From Rhizobacter terrae (GTDB taxonomy: Bacteria; Pseudomonadota; Gammaproteobacteria; Burkholderiales; Burkholderiaceae_C), in NCBI RefSeq assembly GCF_003852895.1, contig NZ_QUSW01000005.1, forward strand, positions 434,001 to 498,000: DNA of 64,000 nucleotides, read 5' to 3'. Under the pieces are notes generated by a model. That model worked only from the letters and a program-made list of their open reading frames with translations. It was not told the origin of the DNA and ran no database searches. The translations under genes and the position numbers were made by a program. This document shows, piece by piece, positions 31,752 through 41,551 of the stretch. Each line of letters starts with the position of its first letter. The first letter of the stretch is position 1.

Positions 31752-33779
31752 ATGACGCCCACTTTCGCCACCAATTTCGATGCGCTCACCAGTTGGCGCA
31801 CCTCGCTTGGTCGGCGTCTGGGCGATCTGCAGCGCTACCTCGGCGAGCATGACCTGGCCGATGGCCCCACCACCGAATCGCTGGCCGCGCTGGCATCCCG
31901 CCTGGCCGGCGAGAAGCTCGTCGTGGCTTTCGTCGCCGAGTTCTCGCGCGGCAAGTCCGAGCTGATCAACGCCATCTTCTTCGCCGATGCCGGCCGCCGC
32001 GTGCTGCCCGCCACCCCGGGCCGCACCACCATGTGCCCGGTGGAGCTGGCCTACGACCCGGAAGAGCCACCGCTGCTGTCGCTGCTGCCCATCACCACCC
32101 GGCTCGAAGGCCTGTCGCTGGGCGAGCTGCGCCTGCAGCCGCGCGCCTGGACGCACATCGAGCTGAACGTGAAGTCCTCCGAGGAGCTGTCCAGCGCCTT
32201 GAAGGAAGTGATGCGCACGCGCTGGGTCTCGAAGGAAGAGGCCGTCACGCTGGGCTTCTGGGACGACGCCCGTCCGTCCGAGAACCCGCCGCTGGACGAC
32301 GAAGGCCGCGTGGAAGTGCCCGAGTGGCGCCACGCGCTCATCAACTACCCGCATCCCCTGCTCAAGCAGGGCCTGGTGGTGCTGGACACGCCGGGCCTGA
32401 ACGCCATCGGCGCCGAGCCCGAACTGACGCTGAGCCTGCTGCCCAGTGCACATGCCACGGTGTTCATCCTGGGTGCCGACACCGGCGTGACCAAGTCCGA
32501 CATGTCCATCTGGCGCGACCACCTGGACACGCACAACCTCGCACGCTTCGTGGTGCTCAACAAGATCGACGCGATGATCGATCCGCTGGCCACGGCCGAG
32601 CAGATCTCCGCGCAGATCGAATCGCAGCGCCAGTCCACCGCCCGTACCCTGGAGATCGCGCCGGAGCGCGTCTTCCCGCTGTCCGCGCGGCAGGCCCTGG
32701 CGGCCCGCCTGGCCGGAGATGCCAAGGGCCTGGAAGCCAGCCGGCTCACCACGCTTGAAGAGGCGTTGTCCTCGCAATTGCTGCCCAAGCGCCGCGAAGT
32801 GATCCAGCAGGCGCTGGTCGACGCGGTCGAAGACGTCGAGACCCATGTGTCGCGCCGCCTGGGCGATTCACGCCGCCAGCTCGCCGAGCAGATGCTCGAG
32901 CTGCGCGGCATCCGCGGCAAGAGCGGCGCCAAGGTGCGCATGATGCTCAAGCGCGTGGAAGAGGAAACCGCGGAATTCGAGCTGTGCACCTCGCGCCTGC
33001 AGGCCTTGCGCGTGGTGCACACGCGCATGCTCAAGGATGCGCTCATCGGCCTGTCCAGCGACCGCCTGCGCGAGGAAGTCGCGCAGATGCAGGAGCAGAT
33101 GGCCGCGTCCATCCTCAACCTGGGCGCGAAGAAGGCCTTCATGGGCCTGTGCAACCGGTTGCGCGAACTGCTGGAAGCCGGGCAAAAGCGCGGCAACGAG
33201 ATCCGCGACATGCTGTCGGCCTCGTTCACCAAGCTCAATGCCGAGTTCGGTTTCAGCCTGGCGCTGCCCAAGGGGCCTGACCTGGAGCGCTACGTGCGCG
33301 AGCTGGGGCTCATCGAGCGCAACTACGTGCAGTACCTGGGCCTCACGCAGGCGCTGCGCCTGTCGCAGCCCAAGTTCATGGAGCAGTTCCGCCGCATGCT
33401 GGTGTCCAAGCTGCGCGTCGTGTACGAGAACGCCAGCGGCGAGCTGGAGCTGTGGAGCAAGGGCGCGTCGGCGCAGGTCGATTCGCAGCTGCGCGAGCGC
33501 CGCCGTGGTTTCCGCCGCAGGCGCGAGGCGCTGGAGCGCATCCAGAACGCGGCTGGCGAGCTGGAACAGCGCATCAGCGAGATCGAGACGCAGGACCAGC
33601 GCCTGCAGCAGTTCCTGCAGCGCGTGGGCGAGCTGGCCAACGCGCTTCGCAACCCCGACACGCCCGAGGTGGACGTGGTGCTCGATGGCCCCACCGAAAC
33701 CGCCGATGGCCTGCTGCGACTGAACCTGCCGCCGAGCGACGAGCCGGCGCCCATGCTGCTTCGCCACGCCCAAGGGTGA
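31752..33779 (+). CDS. Dynamin-like GTPase
   Basis: This is a bacterial dynamin-family protein of 675 residues. The GTPase domain has the P-loop VAEFSRGKSELINAI (62-69 core), G3 VLDTPGLNAIG near 210 and G4 VLNKIDAMID near 270. Long helices with coiled-coil character fill 330-640 (RRQLAEQMLELR, QRISEIETQDQRLQQ). The first Gly of GxxxxGKS is Ala here. Such proteins remodel membranes or respond to stress; the role of this one is unknown. The ATG at 31752 is preferred over a TTG at 31731. The stop overlaps the GTG start of mutY. Confidence 0.85.
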   Translation: MTPTFATNFDALTSWRTSLGRRLGDLQRYLGEHDLADGPTTESLAALASRLAGEKLVVAFVAEFSRGKSELINAIFFADAGRRVLPATPGRTTMCPVELAYDPEEPPLLSLLPITTRLEGLSLGELRLQPRAWTHIELNVKSSEELSSALKEVMRTRWVSKEEAVTLGFWDDARPSENPPLDDEGRVEVPEWRHALINYPHPLLKQGLVVLDTPGLNAIGAEPELTLSLLPSAHATVFILGADTGVTKSDMSIWRDHLDTHNLARFVVLNKIDAMIDPLATAEQISAQIESQRQSTARTLEIAPERVFPLSARQALAARLAGDAKGLEASRLTTLEEALSSQLLPKRREVIQQALVDAVEDVETHVSRRLGDSRRQLAEQMLELRGIRGKSGAKVRMMLKRVEEETAEFELCTSRLQALRVVHTRMLKDALIGLSSDRLREEVAQMQEQMAASILNLGAKKAFMGLCNRLRELLEAGQKRGNEIRDMLSASFTKLNAEFGFSLALPKGPDLERYVRELGLIERNYVQYLGLTQALRLSQPKFMEQFRRMLVSKLRVVYENASGELELWSKGASAQVDSQLRERRRGFRRRREALERIQNAAGELEQRISEIETQDQRLQQFLQRVGELANALRNPDTPEVDVVLDGPTETADGLLRLNLPPSDEPAPMLLRHAQG

Positions 33780-34819
33780 GCGCCGCGGACCCTTCATTCT
33801 CGACGCGCGTCGTCGAGTGGCAGCGCAGCCATGGCCGGCACACCCTGCCGTGGCAGCGCACGCGCGACCCGTACCGCGTGTGGCTGTCGGAGATCATGTT
33901 GCAGCAGACGCAGGTCTCCACCGTGCTCGGCTACTACGAGCGCTTCCTCGAGCGATTCCCCGACGTGTCCGCGCTGGCTGCCGCGAGCATCGACGACGTG
34001 TTCGCGATGTGGAGCGGCCTGGGCTACTACAGCCGTGCACGCAACCTGCACCGCTGCGCGCAGGCCGTGGTGGGCGAGCACGGCGGGCAGTTTCCGCGAA
34101 GTGCAGCCCAACTGGCGGAGCTGCCGGGGATCGGACGATCGACGGCCGCGGCGGTGGCGGCCTTCTGCTTCGGCGAACGAGTCGCGATCCTCGACGGCAA
34201 CGTCAAGCGTGTGCTGTCGCGCTTCCTCGCGTTCGATGACGACCTGGCCTCCAGCGCCAGCGAACGCAAGCTGTGGGACCACGCCACGCGGCTGCTGCCG
34301 GACGAGGGCATCGAGTCGTACACGCAAGGCCTGATGGACCTGGGGGCCACCGTGTGCGTCACGCGCTCACCGCATTGCCTGTTGTGCCCCGTGCAGGCCG
34401 ATTGCCGGGCGCGCCAGCAGGATCGGCCCGAGGCCTATCCCGTCAAGACCCGCAAGCTCAAGCGCGGCCGGCGCGAGCATGTGTGGTTGTGGCTGCAATG
34501 GCGCGACCAGCTCTGGCTTACGCAGCGGCCCGACACCGGCGTGTGGGCGGGCTTGTGGAGCCTGCCGGAGTTCGACAGCGGAGAGTCCTTCGACGCGCTG
34601 GCCGGGCAATGGCCGGGTGCAGGTGAAGCGCTGGAAAGCTTCACCCACGTGCTCACCCACCTCGACTGGCGGCTGCATCCCATCCGCTGGACCTTGCCCG
34701 TGAAGGCCAAGGCCGAACAGGTGACCCAGGCCCTGCCTGCAGGACGCTGGTTCACCCTGGACGAAGCGCTGGCCGCCGGTGTGCCGGCGCCCTTGCGCAA
34801 GCTGCTGGCGACGTCTTAG
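33776..34819 (+). CDS. mutY: Adenine DNA glycosylase MutY
   Basis: MutY removes A mispaired with 8-oxoG. A GTG at 33776 overlaps the stop of the dynamin-like gene and gives 347 residues. LSEIMLQQTQV carries the catalytic Glu, LPGIGRSTAAAV the HhH motif and AILDGNVKRVLSR the catalytic Asp; the 4Fe-4S ligands are CVTRSPHCLLCPVQADC (C-X6-C-X2-C-X5-C). The C-terminal NUDIX-like domain (ALESFTHVLTHLDW) recognises 8-oxoG. Confidence 0.96.
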   Translation: MSAADPSFSTRVVEWQRSHGRHTLPWQRTRDPYRVWLSEIMLQQTQVSTVLGYYERFLERFPDVSALAAASIDDVFAMWSGLGYYSRARNLHRCAQAVVGEHGGQFPRSAAQLAELPGIGRSTAAAVAAFCFGERVAILDGNVKRVLSRFLAFDDDLASSASERKLWDHATRLLPDEGIESYTQGLMDLGATVCVTRSPHCLLCPVQADCRARQQDRPEAYPVKTRKLKRGRREHVWLWLQWRDQLWLTQRPDTGVWAGLWSLPEFDSGESFDALAGQWPGAGEALESFTHVLTHLDWRLHPIRWTLPVKAKAEQVTQALPAGRWFTLDEALAAGVPAPLRKLLATS

Positions 34820-34835
34820 GCCAGCAGCACGGCCC

Positions 34836-35441
34836 TCAGCTCCGCGAGGGGAAGATGCCTTCCACCGCGATGAAGCAGTTGATGGTCAGCGTCGGCTGCA
34901 TGATCGGCACCGGCGCGTTCGAGCCGGCCGGCGAGGTCAGCACCGGCGACATCGGCACCGTGCCCGGACCCGGCGCGTAGAGCGTGGTGCGGGCCTTGGT
35001 GGCCGGCACGCCGCCGGCGGGCGACACCAGCGTTGCATCCGACGGGCTGCCTTGCGGTGTCACGGTGTGCGTGTGGGCCGGCAACTGGCCGTTGTTGAGC
35101 GTCACGGTTTCCGTGCCGCCCATTTCACCGATGGTGCGCGGCGTCAGGCCAGGGCCGGCGCCATCGTGCATCAGCACGCGGCCGCGCATGTCGGGCAGCG
35201 CGAAGGTCGTGCGGCCGTCGCCGCCGTAGTTCGTGCCCAGCAGCGAGAACAGCGCGGTGTTGGTGGCGATGGACATCAGTTGTCCATCGAGCCGGGCCCA
35301 GCCGCGCGGCGCGAAGTTGAAGGCGCCGCACATGATCTGCCCGAGCAGCGGCTCGGCCTGGGCCGATGCAGTGGTGGGCAGGCTGGTGAGCGAGAGCGCG
35401 GCCAGTGTCGCGCAGGCGGTGCGAATCAAGGCGTGAGACAT
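34836..35441 (-). CDS. Secreted phage tail collar-domain (Mdp-like) protein
   Basis: This 201-residue protein has a signal peptide (SHALIRTACATLAALSLTSLPTTASA). Next comes a domain like the phage T4 short-tail-fibre collar or microcystin-dependent protein family: LLGQIMCGAFNFAPRGWARLDGQLM, LFSLLGTNYGGDG, FALPDMRGRV and LPAHTHTV, and CFIAVEGIFP near the end. The AGGAGG upstream of 35441 supports the start. Cytoplasmic relatives are usually found with phage tail genes; here it is exported and isolated. The function is unknown. Confidence 0.85.
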   Translation of the reverse strand: MSHALIRTACATLAALSLTSLPTTASAQAEPLLGQIMCGAFNFAPRGWARLDGQLMSIATNTALFSLLGTNYGGDGRTTFALPDMRGRVLMHDGAGPGLTPRTIGEMGGTETVTLNNGQLPAHTHTVTPQGSPSDATLVSPAGGVPATKARTTLYAPGPGTVPMSPVLTSPAGSNAPVPIMQPTLTINCFIAVEGIFPSRS

Positions 35442-35530
35442 GGAACTCCTCCTGGTTGGCGCAACGCCCGGGCCACCCGGCCTGCGCTGCTGTTCGATGA
35501 AGACGAAGACGCGGCGTGGATGCGCGATGC

Positions 35531-36205
35531 TCAGCGCTTGCGCGAGCGCCGCCATGCCAGCGCACCGAGGCCCGCCAGCATGAGCGCATAAGTCTCGGGC
35601 TCGGGCACGGCGCTCACGGCGGCGCTGGTGATGTCGTCCGCGCTGAAGGCGAGGAAGGCGCCGCCCGAGGGCACGCCATAGATCGTTGCGCTGGAAAAGC
35701 CCAGGCCGGGATCGCTCTCGACCAGGCCCAGGTAGAAGGCCTTGCCGTCGCTGAGCGTGATGTCCGGCGTGGCGCTGTTGAACACCGAGCCGCCGGCCAC
35801 CGAGAGCTTGAGGTCACCCGCCTGCGCATCGTTGCCGGTGACGAGATACAGCCCCGCGGCATTCACCACGCGACCGAAGTCGATGGTGATGCTGTCGCCC
35901 AGGTAGAAGGCGGTGTCGGGGTTGTCCAGCCCGAGGTAGTTGGTGCCCGAAGTGGTACCGAAGGTGCTGGACACCTGCGCGGTGTAGCCCGGGATGGCGT
36001 AGGTGAAGGTGAGGCCGCCGGTGCCTGTGCCGCTGGCGAAGGACGTGCCCGACGCCACGCTGTCGAAGTCCACGGTCTGCACGCCGGTGAGGCCGGAGAT
36101 GGCCACATCGAACGCGCCCTTGGTGTTGTAGCCGGTGAGTGCGGCCTGTGCACTGAACGCAGTGCAAAGCGCTGCCACGGCGGTGATTGCCTGGATACCC
36201 CTCAT
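35531..36205 (-). CDS. PEP-CTERM sorting domain-containing secreted protein
   Basis: This 224-residue secreted protein has a signal peptide (RGIQAITAVAALCTAFSAQA), a beta-rich domain with FGRVVNAAGLYLVTGND, and a PEP-CTERM tail VPEPETYALMLAGLGALAW followed by basic residues (RRSRKR). GGAGG eight bases before 36205 decides the start; an in-frame ATG five codons earlier contains this ribosome-binding site. It lies between the collar-domain gene and the Lon-domain gene on the same strand, not obviously co-transcribed. Confidence 0.88.
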   Translation of the reverse strand: MRGIQAITAVAALCTAFSAQAALTGYNTKGAFDVAISGLTGVQTVDFDSVASGTSFASGTGTGGLTFTYAIPGYTAQVSSTFGTTSGTNYLGLDNPDTAFYLGDSITIDFGRVVNAAGLYLVTGNDAQAGDLKLSVAGGSVFNSATPDITLSDGKAFYLGLVESDPGLGFSSATIYGVPSGGAFLAFSADDITSAAVSAVPEPETYALMLAGLGALAWRRSRKR

Positions 36206-36321
36206 GTCGCTGGCCTCCATGTGAGAAGCGCAGGTTAGGAGTCGTTACCGGTTGCGTCTAGTTCGGTTCTAGGGATGGGGACACCCCGGAATCGGGGGCG
36301 AGGTTTTCACCGATCGGTCAC

Positions 36322-36942
36322 TCAACTGACCACGCCCTTACTGCGCAGGAAGTCGTTCACCAGCTGCAGGCGGATGTGCGGATCGTCCAGCTCCATCAGC
36401 TTTTGCTTCGCGGCGATGGAGATGGGCAGGATCTCGCACCAGCGGTTGGCGACCCAGCCGGCGTTGTCGAAGGCGTAGGGTTGCAAGAAGGGCTCCGAGC
36501 CTTTGCTCTTCATCGTGGCAATGGCATTGGCCAGGCCGCGCACCGTCTCGTGCATGGCCTCTGCCGGCGCCACCACGTCGTCGTCCTCGAGAATTTCGGC
36601 TTGCGCCACCCACAGTCCGTCGCCTTGCTGCGAACAGCGTTTGGCCTCGAAACGCTGCGTGCCCTTGCAGCGCACCATCAGGATGTTGGGCTGCTTGCTG
36701 TCCACGTCGATGAGCTCGGCCATCACGCCGATGGTCTCGAACACGGTGGGGTCGTCGGCCTTGCGGCGCACCTCGCTGCCTTGCTTGATGGACACCACGC
36801 CGAAGGGCCGGCTCTCGCGCAGGCAGGTGCCCACGAGGTCCAGGTAGCGCGCCTCGAAGACCTTCAGCGACAGCAGGCCGCCCGGGAACAGCACGGTCTG
36901 CAGCGGGAAGAGGGGCAGGTCGAAAGTGTCGGAAGAAGGCAT
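36322..36942 (-). CDS. LON peptidase substrate-binding domain protein
   Basis: This 206-residue protein matches only the N-terminal substrate-binding domain of Lon (FPLQTVLFPGGLLSLKVFEARYLDLV, FGVVSIKQGSEV). The ATPase and protease domains are absent, which is normal for this stand-alone family. The C-terminal half is helical (LANAIATMKSKG, WEILPISIAAKQKLMELDD-like). It probably binds proteins or peptides; no activity is known. It lies 47 bp downstream of rapZ on the same strand. Confidence 0.9.
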   Translation of the reverse strand: MPSSDTFDLPLFPLQTVLFPGGLLSLKVFEARYLDLVGTCLRESRPFGVVSIKQGSEVRRKADDPTVFETIGVMAELIDVDSKQPNILMVRCKGTQRFEAKRCSQQGDGLWVAQAEILEDDDVVAPAEAMHETVRGLANAIATMKSKGSEPFLQPYAFDNAGWVANRWCEILPISIAAKQKLMELDDPHIRLQLVNDFLRSKGVVS

Positions 36943-36989
36943 CGCAGGAGGACGGTATCGCCAACGTAGTTGTTGTGTGGCCGACGTGG

Positions 36990-37922
36990 TCAGCCTCGGG
37001 CATCGAGCTCGCGATGCCGCACCAGGGTGACTGCGCGCGACTCGAACCAGCGCGACAGCATTTCCACGAAATACACCGAGCGGTGCTGCCCGCCGGTGCA
37101 GCCGATGGCCACGGTGAGGTAGCTGCGCTGGTCGGCCTCGAAGGCCGGCAGCCAGCGCGAGATGAAGGCCTCGATCTGCGTGAGCATCTCGCCCACTTCG
37201 GGCTGGGCCTGCAGGTAGCTGGCCACCGGGCCGTCGCGCCCGGTCAGCGGGCGCAGCTCCCGGATGTAGTACGGATTGGGCAGCACGCGCACGTCGAACA
37301 CGTAGTCGGCGTCCAGCGGCACGCCGTGCTTGAAGGCGAAGGATTCGAACACCAGCGTGAAGCGGTTGCCCGGTGCATTCACGAGGTTGTGGATCCAGTG
37401 GCGCAGCTGCGCGGGACGCAGCTGGCTGGTGTCGATGATGGTGGACACCTCGCGCAGCTCGGCCAGCAGCTCGCGCTCCAGCTCGATGGCATCGACCAGC
37501 GCGCGATGGCGGTCGCTGCTGGTGCCGCCATCGTGCGACAGCGGATGCAGGCGGCGCGTCTCGGAGAAGCGGCGCACCAGCGTGTCGCTGCTCGAATCGA
37601 GGAACACCGAGCGGATGAGCACGCCTTCGCCTTGAAGCTGCTCCAGCAGCGGCAGCAGTTGCGGCAGCGAACTGGCGCTGCGCGAATCGACGGCGATGGC
37701 CACGCGGCGCTCGGAACGCTGGCCTTCGATGCGCAGGAACTCGCGCAGCAGTTCGGGTGGCAGGTTGTCCACGCAGAAGAAGCCGGCGTCTTCCAGCGCA
37801 TGCAGCGCCACGGATTTGCCCGAGCCGGAGATGCCGGTGACGAGCACGACCTCGTAGGGCGTGGTCAGCCCATCCGCGCCGGGTTGGGTGATGGGGCCGT
37901 CGTCGTCTCCGGAGAGGCTCAT
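36990..37922 (-). CDS. rapZ: RNase adapter protein RapZ
   Basis: RapZ binds the sRNA GlmZ and recruits RNase E in E. coli; the family is widespread with a nucleotide-binding N-terminal domain. Walker A is GISGSGKS at residues 30-37, and the DUF4140/RapZ C-terminal domain has the conserved [14 protein letters not shown]. 310 residues is slightly longer than usual because of the N-terminal tail. It overlaps recN by ATGA. Whether a GlmY/GlmZ system exists in this organism cannot be seen. Confidence 0.92.
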   Translation of the reverse strand: MSLSGDDDGPITQPGADGLTTPYEVVLVTGISGSGKSVALHALEDAGFFCVDNLPPELLREFLRIEGQRSERRVAIAVDSRSASSLPQLLPLLEQLQGEGVLIRSVFLDSSSDTLVRRFSETRRLHPLSHDGGTSSDRHRALVDAIELERELLAELREVSTIIDTSQLRPAQLRHWIHNLVNAPGNRFTLVFESFAFKHGVPLDADYVFDVRVLPNPYYIRELRPLTGRDGPVASYLQAQPEVGEMLTQIEAFISRWLPAFEADQRSYLTVAIGCTGGQHRSVYFVEMLSRWFESRAVTLVRHRELDARG

Positions 37923-39595
37923 GACCGCTTCCGCCCGCGACCTGCAGACTCCGCACCCACCGCGAGCATCTCCTGCGCGTGGGCCAGGCTGGTGCCCGAC
38001 AGGCGCTCGCCGCCCAGCATGCGGGCGATCTCGGCCACGCGGGCTTCGCCGCTCACGCCGCTGATGTCGCTGCGGGTGCTGCCTTCTCGGGCGGCCTTGG
38101 AGACCACAAAATGATGGTCCGCGCAGGCGGCCACTTGCGGCAGGTGGGTGACGGCCATGACCTGGCGGTCGCGGCCCAGTTGCTTCATCAGGCGGCCCAC
38201 GGTCTCGGCCACCGCGCCGCCGACGCCGGCGTCGATCTCGTCGAAGATCAGCGTGCCGGCCTCGCCGAGCTGGCTGGTGGTGACGGCAATGGCCAGCGCG
38301 ATGCGCGAGAGTTCACCGCCCGAGGCCACCTTGGCCAGCGGACGCGGCGTGCTGCCTTCGTGGCCGGCCACGAGGAAGTCCGCGGACTCCAGGCCGAAGG
38401 ACTGCGGCGCTTCCTGGGCCTGCAAGGCCACCTCGAAGCGGCCGCCGGCCATGCCCAGCTGCTGCATGGCTTGCGTGACGGAAGCGGCGAGCCTGGGCGC
38501 GGCCTGCCTGCGGGCGGCGGACACCTTCTTCGCCTGTGCATCGAATGCCGCCTGGGTGTTGCGCACCGCGGCTTCGAGCGCGTCGAGATCGGCCGCGGCA
38601 TCCAGTGCCGACAGCTCGCGCTTCCATTCGGCCAGCAGCGCGGCCAGGTCGGAGGGCGGACGGCGATAGCGGCGCGCCAGGCTCATCCACGCGGACATGC
38701 GCTCGTCCACCTCCTGCAGGCGCTCGGGCTCGACGTCGGTGTGGTTCAGGTAGCTCGACAGCGTGTGCGCCGCGTCCTGCAGCTGTGCCTGCGCGCCTTG
38801 CAACACCTCGACGACGGCGGCCAGCTGCGGGTCGAAGGACGACACCTCCTGCAGCGAATCGATGGCTCGGCCGGTCAGCGATTCGGCGTTCTCGTCGGCA
38901 TCGTTCACCGCATCCAGCGAATGGCGCGCGGCATCGATCAGCGCCTGGGCGTTGGCCAGCTTCTGGTGCTCGGCATTGAGCTCGTCCCATTCGTCATCGC
39001 CGGGCGCGAGCTTGTCGACTTCGCCGATCTGCCAGGCCAGGCGCTCGCGTTCGCGCGACAGGTCGGCCTGCTGGGTGCGGGCCTTGTCCAGCGCGTCGGA
39101 AGCAGCCTTCCACGCAGAGAAAGACGCCGCCAGCGGCGCGGTGTCGATGCCGGCGTAGGCATCGAGCAGCCCGCGCACCGACACGCCCCGCGTGAGGCTT
39201 TGCCAGGCGTGCTGGCCGTGGATGTCCACGAGGTGGTCCGCCGCTTCGCGAAGCTGGGCGATGGTGGCCGCACTGCCGTTCACCCAGGCGCGCGACTTGC
39301 CCTGCGCGTCGATGGTGCGGCGAAGCAGCAGGGTGTCGGCGGACTCGAAGCCGGCTTCTTCCAGCCAGGAGGCCAGCGTGGCCGGTGAGTCGAATTCCGC
39401 GGTGATCTCGGCCCGTGCCGCGCCTTCGCGCACCACGCCCGCATCGCCTCGGCTGCCCAGCGCGAGCTGCACCGCGTCGATGAGGATGGACTTGCCCGCG
39501 CCGGTCTCGCCGGTGAGCACCGAGAAGCCACCGTCGAGTTCGACCTCCATCGAGGTCACGATGACGAAGTCACGCAGCGCGAGTCGGCGAAGCAT
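37919..39595 (-). CDS. recN: DNA repair protein RecN
   Basis: RecN is an SMC-like ATPase for double-strand break repair (558 residues). Walker A is [13 protein letters not shown] at 29-36; [11 protein letters not shown] lies in the N-terminal half, and the C-terminal ATPase half has [15 protein letters not shown] and [13 protein letters not shown] (signature and Walker B). A coiled coil lies between. The start at 39595 shares a base with the nadK stop; the open frame upstream is a nadK shadow. Confidence 0.95.
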   Translation of the reverse strand: MLRRLALRDFVIVTSMEVELDGGFSVLTGETGAGKSILIDAVQLALGSRGDAGVVREGAARAEITAEFDSPATLASWLEEAGFESADTLLLRRTIDAQGKSRAWVNGSAATIAQLREAADHLVDIHGQHAWQSLTRGVSVRGLLDAYAGIDTAPLAASFSAWKAASDALDKARTQQADLSRERERLAWQIGEVDKLAPGDDEWDELNAEHQKLANAQALIDAARHSLDAVNDADENAESLTGRAIDSLQEVSSFDPQLAAVVEVLQGAQAQLQDAAHTLSSYLNHTDVEPERLQEVDERMSAWMSLARRYRRPPSDLAALLAEWKRELSALDAAADLDALEAAVRNTQAAFDAQAKKVSAARRQAAPRLAASVTQAMQQLGMAGGRFEVALQAQEAPQSFGLESADFLVAGHEGSTPRPLAKVASGGELSRIALAIAVTTSQLGEAGTLIFDEIDAGVGGAVAETVGRLMKQLGRDRQVMAVTHLPQVAACADHHFVVSKAAREGSTRSDISGVSGEARVAEIARMLGGERLSGTSLAHAQEMLAVGAESAGRGRKRS

Positions 39596-40470
39596 CAGGC
39601 CACCCCCGCGTTCCAGTGCAGCTTGCGCCGCAAGGTGGCGTAGTAGCTCCAGCCCAGCGGATGGAGGAAGCGCACCTGGTGTGCAGAGCGGCGCACCGTG
39701 ATGCGGTCGCCGTGGAGAAGGCTGGCCAAGGCTTGCATGTCGAAGTTCACGCTGGCGTCGCGGCCCGCCACGATCTCGATGGTGATCTCGCGCGAGTCGG
39801 GCAGGACGATGGTTCGGTTGGACAGGTCGTGCGGCGCGATGGGCACGAGCACCCAGCCGCCGATGCCCGGATGGAGGATGGGCCCGCCCGCGGACAGTGC
39901 GTAGGCGGTCGAGCCGGTGGGCGAGCCCACGATGAGGCCGTCGGCGCGGATGTTGGCGACGAACTCGTCGCCGATGTCCACCTTCAGCTCCACCATGCTG
40001 GCGGTGGCGCCGCGGCTGACCACCACGTCGTTCATTGCCAGGCCCTCGAAGATCATGTCGCCGTCGCGCCAGACGCCGCCTTCGAGCATGCTGCGGCGTT
40101 CTTCCTCGAAGTCGCCGGCGATCATGGGCGCCAGCGCTTCGGCGAACTGGCCGATGGGCACGTCGGTGATGAAACCCAGCCGGCCCTGGTTGATACCGAC
40201 CAGCGGGATGTTGAAGCGGGCGAGCTGGCGGGCGATGCCCAGCATGGTGCCGTCGCCGCCCACCACGATGGCGATGTCGCAGTTCTGGCCGAGTTCGGCC
40301 GGTGTCATCGAACCGTAATCGGCGAGGCCGGTGTTCAGCGCGGTCTCGCGCTCCAGCGAGACCTCCAGCCCCTGGGCGATCAGGAAGCGGGCGATCTCGT
40401 CGAGAACCCCTCGAATACCTTGTGCGTGGTACTTGCCTACGAGTGCGGCGTGACGAAAGCGACGGCTCAT
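39595..40470 (-). CDS. nadK: NAD kinase
   Basis: NadK phosphorylates NAD to NADP (291 residues). The [10 protein letters not shown] motif sits at 71-80, ND appears in [11 protein letters not shown], and [17 protein letters not shown] is the second conserved segment. The ATG at 40470 ([10 protein letters not shown]) is preferred to one ten codons earlier. It is divergent from hrcA with 60 bp between starts, the usual order in Burkholderiales; recN follows. Confidence 0.96.
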   Translation of the reverse strand: MSRRFRHAALVGKYHAQGIRGVLDEIARFLIAQGLEVSLERETALNTGLADYGSMTPAELGQNCDIAIVVGGDGTMLGIARQLARFNIPLVGINQGRLGFITDVPIGQFAEALAPMIAGDFEEERRSMLEGGVWRDGDMIFEGLAMNDVVVSRGATASMVELKVDIGDEFVANIRADGLIVGSPTGSTAYALSAGGPILHPGIGGWVLVPIAPHDLSNRTIVLPDSREITIEIVAGRDASVNFDMQALASLLHGDRITVRRSAHQVRFLHPLGWSYYATLRRKLHWNAGVA

Positions 40471-40530
40471 GCGCGGGATTACACCACAGGGCCTCGTCAA
40501 AAACGCCCGTGAAAATGGGCCTCACCTACA

Positions 40531-41538
40531 ATGAAAACCATGCTGGACGAGCGTGCCAAAACCCTGCTGAAGACCCTGGTCGAACGCTACATCGCGGACG
40601 GCCAGCCCGTGGGCTCGCGCACCTTGTCCAAGGCCTCGGGCCTGGACCTGTCGCCCGCCACCATCCGCAACGTGATGGCCGACCTGGAAGAGCTGGGCCT
40701 CATCGCCAGCCCGCACACCAGCGCCGGGCGCATCCCGACGGCGCGCGGCTATCGCCTCTTCGTGGACACCATGCTCACCGCCCAGCCTCGGCAGTGGGAC
40801 GGGCCGCAGATCCAGGCCGACCAGCCGCAGCGGGTCATCGCCAACGCGGCGCAGGTGCTGTCCAGCCTGTCCAATTTCGTGGGCGTGGTGACCACGCCGC
40901 GCAAGCCCAGCCTGTTCAGGCACATCGAATTCCTGCGGCTGGGCGAGCGGCGCGTGCTGGTCATCCTCGTCGCGCCGGACGGCGACGTGCAGAACCGCGT
41001 CATCTTCACCGCCCAAGACGTCACCCAGGCGCAGCTCATCGAGGCCAGCAACTTCCTCACGCAGCACTATGCCGGCCTCACGATGGAGGAAGTGCGCGAG
41101 CGGCTCAAGAGCGAGGTGGAGCAGCTTCGCGGCGAGATCGCCGCGCTGATGCAGGCGGCGGTGGAGGCCGGCACCGAGGCCATCGCCGACCAGGAGCAGG
41201 TGGTCATCGCCGGCGAGCGCAACCTGCTGACGGTGCAGGACTTCTCCAGCGACATGGGCTCTCTGCGCAAGCTCTTTGACCTCTTCGAGCACAAGACCCA
41301 GCTCATGCGCCTGCTGGACGTGAGCAGCCAGGCCGAGGGCGTGCGCATCTACATCGGCGGCGAGAGCATGGTCGTTCCCTTCGAGGAGCTGTCGGTCGTG
41401 TCCGCGCCTTACGAGGTGGACGGACAGGTCGTGGGCACGCTGGGCGTGATCGGGCCGACCCGCATGGCGTACGACCGCATGATCCAGATCGTGGACATTA
41501 CCTCGCGGCTGGTGTCGAACGCGCTGTCGCAGAAGTAG
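40531..41538 (+). CDS. hrcA: Heat-inducible transcription repressor HrcA
   Basis: HrcA represses the groESL or dnaK heat-shock operons at CIRCE elements. The 335 residues have the N-terminal winged helix ([20 protein letters not shown] and [17 protein letters not shown]), the GAF-like dimer domain and the inserted dimerising region. No CIRCE inverted repeat (TTAGCACTC-N9-GAGTGCTAA) is seen upstream, so autoregulation through one is not supported here. The downstream gene is a convergent unknown rather than a chaperone gene. Confidence 0.96.
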   Translation: MKTMLDERAKTLLKTLVERYIADGQPVGSRTLSKASGLDLSPATIRNVMADLEELGLIASPHTSAGRIPTARGYRLFVDTMLTAQPRQWDGPQIQADQPQRVIANAAQVLSSLSNFVGVVTTPRKPSLFRHIEFLRLGERRVLVILVAPDGDVQNRVIFTAQDVTQAQLIEASNFLTQHYAGLTMEEVRERLKSEVEQLRGEIAALMQAAVEAGTEAIADQEQVVIAGERNLLTVQDFSSDMGSLRKLFDLFEHKTQLMRLLDVSSQAEGVRIYIGGESMVVPFEELSVVSAPYEVDGQVVGTLGVIGPTRMAYDRMIQIVDITSRLVSNALSQK

Positions 41539-41551
41539 CGGCAAACCCCGG

